NCBI RefSeq assembly: GCF_000002235.5
Contig: NW_022145594.1
Coordinates: forward strand, 16,494,501-16,558,500
Reading direction: 5' to 3'
Source: Strongylocentrotus purpuratus
Taxonomy: Eukaryota; Echinodermata; Echinoidea; Camarodonta; Strongylocentrotidae
Length of the DNA stretch: 64,000 nt
The notes beneath the pieces were generated by a model. That model did no database searches and had not been told where the DNA came from. It saw nothing but the letters and a program-made list of their open reading frames with translations. Both the position numbers and the translations under genes were made by a program. This document shows positions 22,299-31,842 of this stretch, one piece after another; position 1 is the first letter of the stretch, and each line of letters starts with the position of its first letter.

Positions 22299-23475
22299 AT
22301 GCTAAATATATTACTCATTGCGGATATAGTATCGAAAATAATATCGCTAGTGATATTCGTTTGTCTCGCAATGTGGTCAATAAGGAATCTAAAAGATCAC
22401 GACGTTTCGTATGCTACTGCGATACTTTGTCAGGTGATAAAAACTATTGTAAGCAAGGGTCTTTTATACTTTACGGGAGGACCGGCGGAGCGGTCTATAA
22501 TTCGATCGATAATTGGAACAATAACGCCCAATGCCTATTGGTCGACGCACACGGTGATCGACCAATCACCAAGGCCGCTGGTTCGGCTGATGCACCAGGC
22601 CTATTGGCCGACGCATACGGTACTCAACCAATCAACGGGCCGCTGGCTCAGGCCGTCTGCTGAATGGAATCGACCGTTGTTGGCTGGCAGGACGGCGAGT
22701 GTCATGGCGGCGTATCGTCCGCATCAAAAATTCGGGGATATCGATCCCGTTGTCTCTGTTGAAATTATTAGGATTGAGACGGATATTGATAGCTTCTTTT
22801 ACCCTCCGTGTATACCAATGCCGTTCCTGGGAAAGGCACTGAACCCCGTCCCAGTCTGGTTGATGCTGGTTATCCCAAGCATGTTCGGCTACGGCTGAGT
22901 TGTCAGTTCGACGGAGTCTGACGTCCCTCTTATGCTCAGTGATTCTTTCTTTTATCGGACGGGCAGTTTCACCGATGTAGGATCTATCACATCCTTTACA
23001 AGGGATGTTGTACACAATGCCGTCCCGTCTATGTGGAGGAATTGGATCCCTGGGGCGTGTAAGTTGTTGACGTAGGGTGGTATCTGATCTGAAAAACGTT
23101 CGAATGCCATGGCTCTCTAGGCGGCGCTTGAGTTGTTGGGAGACCCCATCAATGTACGGCAAGACTGTAAAAGTCTTGTATACCTTCTGATCCCTCGGTT
23201 CCGACGATCTATTCTTGGTATTGTGTATAAAACGGCGTGGGTAACCGTTGAGACTCAGGGCACTGCGAACACGGGTCCGTTCTTTGCATGGCTGTTGTGG
23301 ACTTGTCACAATGCGTGAAGCTCTGTCAAATAGACATTTCACTAGACCTCTCTTCACCGATATGGGATGGTGAGAGTCAAACGCTATGTACTGGTCTGTG
23401 TGGGTAGGCTTCCTATAGACTGAGGTGGAGAGCCTGTGGTTGTCGTGTCTATGAACTAGAGTGTCTAAGAATGCT
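22299..23475 (-). pseudogene. Penelope-like element, 5'-truncated, nested in the RTE LINE
   Basis: Minus-strand coding 23469-22632 begins in the segment after the reverse transcriptase (STSVYRKPTHTDQYIAFDSH), then LESHGIRTFFRSD, a linker with YNIPCKGCDRSYIGETARPI and KERITEHKRDVR (GIY-YIG endonuclease), and AINIRLNPNNFNRDNGIDIP. The GIY-YIG domain nicks target DNA in Penelope-like elements. The reverse transcriptase core is missing. The insertion interrupts the RTE endonuclease at ATCATT, present at both borders (22293-22298, 23476-23481). The inserted DNA also begins and ends with AATGCT. Its 3' non-coding part contains a hammerhead-like motif. The GIY-YIG frame is open and comparatively fresh. 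Confidence 0.9.
22396..22438 (-). ncRNA. Hammerhead-ribozyme-like relic in the Penelope-like element
   Basis: Minus-strand order: stem I strand ATCAC, core CTGACAA, a stem-loop closed by GTAT/ATAC, core GAAAC, GTC, then GTGAT, which pairs perfectly with ATCAC. This is the layout of a type I hammerhead with a minimal stem III, as reported in Penelope-like retroelements. The first core box should be CUGAUGA, so two core positions differ and the copy is probably inactive. Confidence 0.55.
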
Positions 23476-26400
23476 ATCATTGTAGTGCAGGGCGACTGGA
23501 ATGCAAAGATAGGAGAGGACGCAAGCAAGAACTGGAAGGGGACATGTGGCCAATATTGCAACCATGAAACCAACGAAAGAGGCTTGAGGCTCTTAGAATT
23601 CGCCAAATATAATTACCTGAAGGTGGTGAACACATTTGGCCAACACAAACCATGTAGACGTTGGACATGGCACAGTCCAGGAGGACAATACCACAATCAG
23701 ATCGACTACATCATGGTCAAAGGACGCTTCCAGTCAAGTGCGAACATCGCAAAGACCAGGAGCTTTCCAGGAGCCGATGTCGGAAGTGGCCATGAGCTTG
23801 TGATGATAACCTTCAAACTACGCCTCCAAAGGATGAAAAGCCAGGGCAACAAAAGGATCAGGTTTAGTCTTGAAAAACTCAAGGACCCCAACATCGCAGA
23901 AATTTTTCGAGCAACGATAGGGGGAAGTTTGCTCCACTCCTCGTCCTTGGTAATCAGGACACCGAAATAGACACTCTGATCAACAGGTTTAACACTATCG
24001 TGACAGAAACAACCAGCGATATCCTTGGCAAACACCGACCAACAAAGAAGCCCTGGGTCACAGATGACATACTAAAGCTATGCGACAAACGCAGAGAACT
24101 GAAGCAAAAGAAGTATATAGCGGAAGTTGTACAATTATACAGAGAAGTTAACCAGCAAGTTCAAAAAAGGCATGAGAAAAGCTAAAGAGACATGAATTGA
24201 AGAACAATGTCAAGGTATCGAAGAAAACCTGCAGAAAAATAACAGCAACAAATCCTACCAGCTTGTGAAAGAACTGACATGCTCGAAACAAGGGAGAACT
24301 ACTATCATCCAAGACAAAGCAGGGAAATGTCTAACAGAACAACAAGATATTTAACAGAGATGGACAGAGTATTGTTCCGAATTGTATACACACACAATAA
24401 TAGGAGATCCCAAGGTGCTAGATGTCCATGCACCAACCAACAATGACATCTACCCTATCGTGCGGGAAGAAGTTGAAGCCGCAGTAAAATCTCTGAACAA
24501 AGGCAAGTCGGCAGGAGTGGACAACATTTCATCGGAGCTGGTCCAGGCAAGAGAAGAGGCCATGATTGATATGTTACTCATCATCTGCATCAAGATCTGG
24601 CAGACAGGAGAGTGGCCATCACCTTGGACTCAGTCCCTGATCATCACTCTCCCGAAGAAGAGCAACCTACAACTTTGCCAAAACTACCGTACCATCAGCC
24701 TGATCAGTCATCCAAGTAAGGTCATGCTAAGAATCCTCCTGAATAGAGATCATCAAAGAGGAACAGGCAGGTTTTAGAGTAGGAAGGAGCACAACTGAGC
24801 AAATTATAAATCTTAGAATACTCTGTGAGAAGTACCTGCAACACCAGCAAAACCTCTATCACGTCTTTGTGGACTTCAAGAAGGCGTTCGACAGAGTTTG
24901 GCATGCAGCTTTGTGGGCAACCATGAGGCTGTATAACATCAACGCCAACCTGATCAGAATCATGGAATGCCTATACGACAAGGCAACCAGCGTAGTCTAC
25001 CTTGACAACAACATAGGAGAATGGTTCCGAACCACAATCGGAGTACGTCAAGGGTGTCTACTCTCCCCACTCTCTTCAACATCTTTTTAGAGAGAATAAT
25101 GGATGACGCACTAAAAGATCATGAAGGAACAGTCAACATCGGAGGCAGGAGCGAGTCAACTTGGTAAAGCACCTTGAAAATGCCTCCACGTCATATGGCA
25201 TGCAGATCAGTGCAGAAAAGACCCGGTTGATGACAAATAACACCAATGGCATCAGCACCGACATTACCGTAAATGGCAAGAAACTGGAGACAGTCCGTAG
25301 CTTTAAATATCTGGGAGCTATATTATCGGATGAGGGATCCAAACTTGAAGTACTCTCCAGGATAGCCCACACCACAGCTGCAGTGACTAAACTAAAAGTC
25401 ATTTGGACAGACAAAAACATCGCCATCAGCTCCAAGATCAGACTGATCATGCGCTCCCTGGTCATGTCCATATGTATGTATGCATGTGAAACGTGGACGT
25501 ACAGCAGACATTGAAAGAAGGATAAAGGCACTGGAGATGAGATGTTTCCGCAAATTCCTCGGTATCTCGTATAGAGATCACATAACCAACGAGGTAGTGA
25601 AAAACACAATTGAAAACGCCATCGGGCCGTATGAAGACCTCCTGATCTCAGTAAAAATACGTAAACTGAAGTGGTACGGACACGTCACACTATCATCTGG
25701 ACTGGCCAAGACTATCCTACAGGGAACAGTACAGGGAGGAAGACAAAGAGGCAGACAGAAGAAACGATGGGAAGACAACATCAAAGAATGGACTGGCCTT
25801 GACTGGAACATCATACCGAGGAAAGCTGAGAACCGCGAGAAATGGAGGAAGCTGGTTGTAAAATCTACAGTGGTGCCCCAACGGTCAGCCAGACTACGGG
25901 ACAGATGAGATGAGATGAGATGAGAAAAATGTCAGTTTTTCGTGTTTTGCACACTCTCTTAGGGTTTGTGAATTATGTGTTTACATTTTACCCAGTTTCT
26001 CAGCAGATATTAATCTAATCTCCACCAAATTAAAAAGTAATCTTTGTAAAGCATACAACAATAGGTAGACAAAATGATATTAATATATTTTATTGTCTTC
26101 AATTATTAATGACGTCAAAAATGTCCATATATTTTGATATGCATATTTTTGTCTCAAAACCTGTCAAAAATCATTTGAAAGATGTAGTTTGTCTGCTATT
26201 ATCATGAAATAAGTTATTTAACCCCCTAATTTGGTGTAAAATTATTCATTGATATGTTATCTGATGTTTACGGCAAAGAATTCAGTATCAGTCAACTCCT
26301 ATCCTCGGGGTCCCCTTACCCTCCCGCTCCCCCCGCATATTACGATTAATACATTGCGTATATATAATGTACATTCAATTAAAGTTCCTGTTTAAAAAGA

Positions 26401-26819
26401 CAAAAGTTTAAAAGCAGTATTTTAATTACTGTTGGGGCTAGCCTGTTAACAACAAACTAAATCAAATCAAATTCAAGTTCTCCCGAAAATACACATAACA
26501 CATGCACACTATTTGAAATACAATGTACTTTCTTTCTCTATATATGATATCATGAAGGGAAGCACTCTGTACAGCTTTCCTTTGTTATTGTGAAGTTAAA
26601 TGATATTTAAAATGCTGTGATCTTCATTCACTGTCCATACGTAGGATGATATATATTTCTTGTATGTTTATAAATTGAAGTCAATACATTACCACATACA
26701 ATATTGTTTCTTTGTATAGTTATAAACATGTGTCAGCCTGAAGAGGGGGGGGGGGGATCAGACAAAGCCAACTTATTCAACAGTTGGACATTGATCCCAT
26801 TATATGCTGTATAACATAT

Positions 26820-27095
26820 ATAAATTATATCGTTCTGTATTATTATTGTGTTTTAGTTTGTAATGTCCTGTACACGTCTTGCATTTTGTTTTATTGTAAA
26901 TTTTAATGTTTTGTATTTTCCACATTTGTCATTTATGTTATGGGTCCACCCACTTCTCTCAAGCCATCGGCTTTATTGGGTGTAAATGATCCAGCACAAT
27001 TCTCAATGTATATATATTGTATGTGATTTTTTTTATGAAATAATAAATTGAAATTGAAAAATTGAATTGAAAATTTAATTGAACATAGGTTTGTT
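26820..27095 (+). mobile_element. CR1/L2-type LINE 3' UTR tail
   Basis: Contains a conserved-looking hairpin (CACCCACTTC...TTGGGTG at 26947-26982), AATAAATTGAAATTGAAA and a short (TTGAA)n-like end, as in CR1-type 3' tails. It lies inside the 8.6 kb inverted-repeat element, so it inserted later or was captured. Confidence 0.5.
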
Positions 27096-27164
27096 GTTTA
27101 TACAAATGAATGAACAAACGTATACGGGATACAATTTCAGGAATTTCAACTGACTTGACGCAAT

Positions 27165-29660
27165 GAGCAATGGAAGAAGCATGCAACCTCGTTCTTGAAG
27201 ACATTTCAGATGTGCACAGTAATCATCGTGATTGCAACCAACTTTTTACCAAGAATCTAAACCGACTGTCAGAGCCCTTATCTGATGCCACAGAACCAGG
27301 ATCGTCAATTGATGAAGTCATCTTCAAACCTGATTGTATCTTCTTCTTTTTTTTAAAGCCCCACAATCAATCAAAGTAAAAAGCTCTTGGACAACAGAAA
27401 GTACGTCAATGTTAGATTTTGGTGGGTAGCAAAATGTTGTAGATGTTGCGAAGATAATCCTGGGAGTTGATCTTTTTGCTGCAGAAGCAAGATATCACAT
27501 GAGCTGGCGGAAGAAATATGTGGCAAACTAAGAACCAGATAAACGGGGAAGTAGCAAGTACGATGAAGTAGCTAAACAGAGAACAATGGAAGTAGCCCAC
27601 AAGAAAGCATTTGCCAGGATAAGTAGACGTGTAGATGATGAAATATCAGGTAGGTGTAAGGTTTACAAAGAAGTACAAAGATGAATTAAAGGACACTCCA
27701 TTTGCTAATCCTAAGTACAGAGCAGGTAAGCTGAAAAGTAAGTTTAAAAAGCATGAAGCATATAAGGGTAAACTATCCCTTTGTGAAGCAAGCGCTAAGG
27801 GAAAGTTCGAAAGCTTTTTGGTTTATAGTACTGGAATGAGACTAGACAAGGCAATACAAAGTACTCATGAGCTTCATTCTGTTAATACAATTTCTGATGT
27901 AGCACTTTTCCTCCGCAGAATAATAAGCAGTGCATTTGAAGAGTTTAATGTTATTCCCCGGCCCTCAACCGCAGAAGCCATTATATAGATGACTAGATTC
28001 CCACTGAACTAGAGAAGTTCCTGAACCCTTTGTTGAGTGGAAATCCATCTCGACCGTCGCAAAGAGTGACTAGACTTGTCAGATCTCTTGGGTAAGATTA
28101 TGTAGGGCAGTCACAAATGGAAAGTGGAAAATGTCCAAACACATTCTGGTATGGATGACTCTGAGACATCTCTTACGCAGTGCTCAATCGATCACACTCA
28201 TGAATCGCCTTGTTCACTCAGAAAGCTATTCATTTTCACTTGAGCTTGAATCTGCCATAGCAAAAGCGCTAAAGCAGACTTCCAGTATTCTACCTATACA
28301 GGTAGTCCGCCATCCCGTGGAGCCATCAGTCTTTCATTCAGACTTTGACAATTTCGACCAACACAGTTCAAGCTTAAGTGGTTCTGGCTCTGTCCACACA
28401 GCCCAGGGACTATGCTGCAGGAGATTTCTAACAATAAAACAGTTGAATCTTCAAAAAGCACAGTACCCTCAGTAGCACGTACATGTACCAAAGAACGTTC
28501 AATTACTCCCGATATCTGACCTACCTTGCTGTATTCTTCGGAAACATTACAGATTCACATCCTGGTACCATGACATTGCTCGAAATAGGTGCAATGGGTG
28601 TTGCCAGGTCACTCATTCCAGGGAACCGATGTGCTGTCGACAAGACAATGTAGGACATAATCATGAAGCATGACAAATCTCGCGGGGAAGGGGGGGGGTT
28701 GTAGTGGTGTCGGTCTCTCTGGCATAATAGAGAACTATAGTGCATATCAGAGGTGGGCTCGAACACATGCAGATATGACGTTTGAGGCTCACCGTGGAAA
28801 TAAACACAGAGAGCAACAATCGACTCAGATAAGGAAAAGTGAGGGATGTGTAAACAAAAAGAGCCATAGATGATGTAAAGAGCTTCCTCAATCCTGTTGA
28901 TATTGATGACAAGAATGGATTGTACGTTTTCTCTTCCGGTGCCCGCGTTCCAGCTGAGGTTGAGAAAGATGTCATGCATGCAGTTACAACATGGAAAGAC
29001 CAGAAAGCGATTAGAGAAAAAGACATTGTTCTCTGACCCCATCAAGAACCCGAAGCTCAAAACCGTGGCAGAGACCAACGAGAAGTAATATAGTACAAGC
29101 AACAAGGGGACATTGCTTTCCAGCTGATGGTAAAGGCACAAAGTTCTGGCAGCCAACTTGATCTACGGGAAATCATGAATATTATTTGGCCCCTGTTCCC
29201 TACTCAATTGGAACATTGGAACAACTTCTTTGCTATGACAGATAAATTTAAGGGCCTAAACTAGCTACTGACGGATGTAGAGAACTCGCAACCCCCACCT
29301 ACTGACAAGACCTTGTTAGTGGAAGAGGGTCAAGCTATGTTCTACTACCTAAAAGAGATGCCTGCAAACTTCCACAATAGCTGCATCAGAATTCACAATG
29401 TAGTGTTGTCCAAATGCGATGTCATCTTCAGCATAGCCATGTACAAGTCAGACTATGTGAAGCCAAGTAAACGGACACGGCGTGGGTGTGCAGAGAAGAG
29501 GATGATTAAAGGAGGCAAGACCAAACGATCATCTGACTGGAAGCAGTTCCTAACGAATGATGAGAATAAGAAACAACTTATTCAAGTTCTTCTGGATGTC
29601 TGGAGTAAGCACTACATGGCTAAGAGGCTGTATGGGGAAAATATGGGCAAAATACAACTT
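27165..29660 (+). pseudogene. Decayed open reading frame of an unrecognised element-borne protein family
   Basis: Coding remnants in several frames within the 8.6 kb inverted-repeat element. Visible blocks are: an N-terminal frame from 27170; DLFAAEARYHMSWRKKY (about 27468); a basic segment from 27635 with KYRAGKLKSKFKKHEAYKG; DFDNFDQHSSSLSGSGSVHT (about 28341); and near the end WKQFLTNDENKKQLIQVLLD followed by VWSKHYMAKRLYG (about 29538-29630). These blocks look like a conserved family with long proteins and an EARYH motif early, a DFDNFD...GSVHTA motif in the middle and an FLxNxxNK helix late. I cannot name the family or its function. There is no DDE, RT or helicase motif that I can see. 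Many stops and shifts make it a pseudogene. Whether it is the element's own transposition protein or cargo is open. Confidence 0.55.
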
Positions 29661-29956
29661 TCAAGTGATTTTTGACAGGTTTTGAGACAGAAATTTGCAT
29701 ATTAAACTATACGCAAATTTATGACATCATTAATAATTGAAGGCAATGAAATAACTTAATATAATTTTGTCTCCCTATTTTTGTATGCTTTACAAAGATT
29801 ATTTCTTAATTTAGTGGAGATTAGATTAATATCTGCTGAGAAACTGGGTAAAATGTAAACACATAATTCACAAACCCTAAGAAAGTGTGCAATACACAAA
29901 AAAATGATATTTTTACATATCTTCAAATAAGGGGCAAACAAACAATGTCTACATGA
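29655..29956. repeat. Extra partial copy of the right inverted repeat
   Basis: Direct repeat of the inner part of the right arm (shared ACAGGTTTTGAGACAGAAAT, GGAGATTAGA, CTGAGAAAC and TCACAAACCCTAAGAAAGTG), ending at the ATGAGTTGACTGATACTGAA junction near 29951-29970. Confidence 0.8.
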
Positions 29957-30595
29957 GTTGACTGATACTGAATTTTTATTGGCGGGAAATATCAGATAAC
30001 TTTATTATCAGCGAATAATTTTAGACCAAATTAGGGGGTTAACAAACTTATTTCATGATAATAGCAGACAAAATACAACTTTAAAGTGATTTTGACAGGT
30101 TTTGAGACAGAAATGTGCATATCAAAATATATGCAAATTTATGACGTCATTAATAATTGAAGACAATAAAATAAATGAATATATACAATTTTGTCTACCT
30201 ATTATTGTATGATCAACAATGATTGTTTATTGATTTGGTGGAGATTAGACATATATCTGCTGAGAAACAGGGTAAAATGTAAGCATATAATTCACAAACC
30301 CTAAGAAAGTGTGCAAAACACGAAAAACTGACATTTTTACATATCTTCAAATAAGGGGCAAAAAAAAAATGTCCAAATGAGTTTTTTCTTGGGAACATAT
30401 TTTGTATGATAAAATAGATCCCAATGAACAAAATGACACCCAAGAAGTAGGGGAATGCACGGTTGCCCCTCTGGCCCACGGACTAACTGTTTAATTTGGT
30501 TTTCAATATGTTCTACCTTTTCCTACCATGTTTTTTCATGAGCTAGTTTCATGTTCTTACTAAAATAAACCCCCGAGTGTTTTTACAAACTGATT

Positions 30596-30895
30596 AGAGA
30601 ATGTGATTTCCTTATGTTGTTCTACATTAAATTCACCAAAATGAAAACCTTTTGATCTATTTACATTTAAAGAAGGTCCTGCTACACAACAAAAAGTTTT
30701 TAATTTACGCATGTCATTTTTTTTTAGAAATTTCGTTTATAACGAAAATTAGACAATGTGATTTCTTATATTATTGACATTAAACTCACCAAAATGAAAA
30801 CCTTTTGATTTTTATACATTTAAAATAGGTCCTGCTACACAACCAAAAGTTTTTTTTTTAATACGAATGGCATTTTTTAAAGAAATTTTGTTTGT
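30596..30895. repeat. ~155 bp tandem direct repeat, two copies
   Basis: GTGATTTCCTTATGTTGTTC... (30603) and GTGATTTCTTATATTATTG... (30759) head co-linear copies. Both contain CCAAAATGAAAACCTTTTGA and GGTCCTGCTACACAAC, ending in a T-rich run. Confidence 0.8.
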
Positions 30896-30904
30896 TGTAT
30901 CATC

Positions 30905-31460
30905 ATAGGACTTCTGACCTAGAGTTGGAGCTCTATTTTGACCTCTTGTCGACTGGCATCTGTAGTTATGATGAAAGAGGTTGGCCGCCAGGAGACGTAT
31001 ACCAGATGTATCTTGCCCAAGATGTTGCCACTCATTGATGTTTGAGTTGTGAATGAATCCCCAGTTGTTCTTTTGATTTCGTCGACTCGCCTGCTCTTGT
31101 CCGCACTCTTCCATCTGCGATGTATGGTGCCTGTGATGGTGACTAAGCACTCTTCAGCAACCACAGACTCACAAAGGACGGCCATCTCGTGTTCAACATT
31201 GCTCAGTAGCACTTTCAACAATGTTGTTGGTCACTGCGTTAATTATTAGTTCGCCGCTGGGCTTTGGCATCTCACAAGGCGGCGAAATTGCGATATCTTT
31301 CACCATAGCACCAGGTTGAAATATGCAGGTCATTCTATTTATGTTCCTCCGTGAAAGCCGCTCGCCGTTTATGTGTCTGACCATGGAGTCCCCCACCACC
31401 ACAACGTCACATCTGGAGCTCTCCTTCAATTCATGATGGCGTCGACGATGTCCTAACATC
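30905..31460 (-). pseudogene. SGNH-hydrolase-like fragment, LINE ORF1 type
   Basis: The minus strand reads CDVVVVGDSMVRHINGERLS (GDS block), FQPGAMVKDI, then after a shift ECLVTITGTIHRRWKSADK and RRVDEI. This order (GDS, a G near block III, a distal xxIxGxxxR and a VDEIN-like helix) is that of SGNH/GDSL esterase domains, present in ORF1 proteins of CR1-like LINEs. The frameshift and the lack of the rest of the protein mark it as a relic. It ends about 380 bp from the 3' end of RTE copy 2 but is probably an independent older insertion. Confidence 0.6.
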
Positions 31461-31842
31461 TGTTTGCGATGTCGCTGTCTATGCCTATCTCGGTACTCTT
31501 TGAGCTAGTCGCTCGTTGACATCGAAGTAGAAGGCACGGCGTTAGTGCCTACAAGGACAGTATCAGGTAACTCAGACAAGCGGAGTTGGTGATGCCCTAC
31601 TCGTTACTCGTTGATCTTGTCACTAGTCGACATCGAAGTAGAAGGCTCAGCATCAGTGACAGTTTATCGGCAAGGACATCGAACCTATTCTTCGAGGGGA
31701 CGGTACATTTTCAGGTCGCTTATCATACCCATGGTCCGACTGTCTAGTGGGGTATGAACCCGTTATTCAAGAATATTGGCTGAATCATATACAACATTAG
31801 CTCAAGTTCATTTTTTTTAATCAAAACATGATATAATCTTTT
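31461..31842. other. Spacer with a short tandem duplication
   Basis: GACATCGAAGTAGAAGGC occurs twice (31518 and 31630) in about 110 bp repeats. This may be the decayed upstream part of the SGNH-bearing frame. No gene. Confidence 0.5.

Larger units (their letters stand above)
22074..25924 (+). pseudogene. RTE-clade LINE copy 1, 5'-truncated and dead
   Basis: Non-LTR retrotransposon polyprotein remnant (AP-endonuclease then reverse transcriptase). It starts abruptly inside the endonuclease domain at 22074, as expected of 5' truncation during target-primed insertion. After a nested element (22299-23475) the endonuclease continues with VVQGDWNAKIG and QIDYIMVKGR. The RT part shows VDFKKAFDRVWH (about 24868) and GVRQGC (about 25041). 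The segment holding the catalytic FADD box is deleted near 25150. Premature stops occur near 24182, 24353 and 24776. The 3' end has the basic RQRGRQKKRWEDNIKEW block, then (GATGA)n. AAAA borders both sides of the insertion in the inverted-repeat arm. It is the same family as 31843-34650. Confidence 0.9.
21907..30486. mobile_element. 8.6 kb element with ~540 bp inverted repeats and an unidentified protein family
   Basis: The left terminus TTAGTCCGTGGGCCAGAAGG (21907) is matched in reverse complement at 30466-30486. The left arm is 21907-22073 plus 25925-26308, split by an RTE LINE. The right arm is 29957-30486, with an additional partial copy of its inner part at 29655-29956. Arm homology is co-linear over about 540 bp once the LINE is removed. 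The interior carries decayed coding sequence at 27165-29660 and a CR1 3' tail. Without the LINE the element would be about 4.7 kb. I could not identify a target-site duplication: the bases beyond the TIRs do not match. No known transposase motif is visible, so the superfamily is open. Confidence 0.78.

Noticed and set aside
22203..22898. 231-codon open frame
   Set aside because: It starts in the RTE endonuclease fragment and runs into the antisense of the Penelope-like element, so it is a junction artefact of nested insertions.
28521..29156. 211-codon minus-strand frame
   Set aside because: Antisense to the decayed element-borne coding blocks, which have recognisable motif order on the plus strand. 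No domain on the minus strand.
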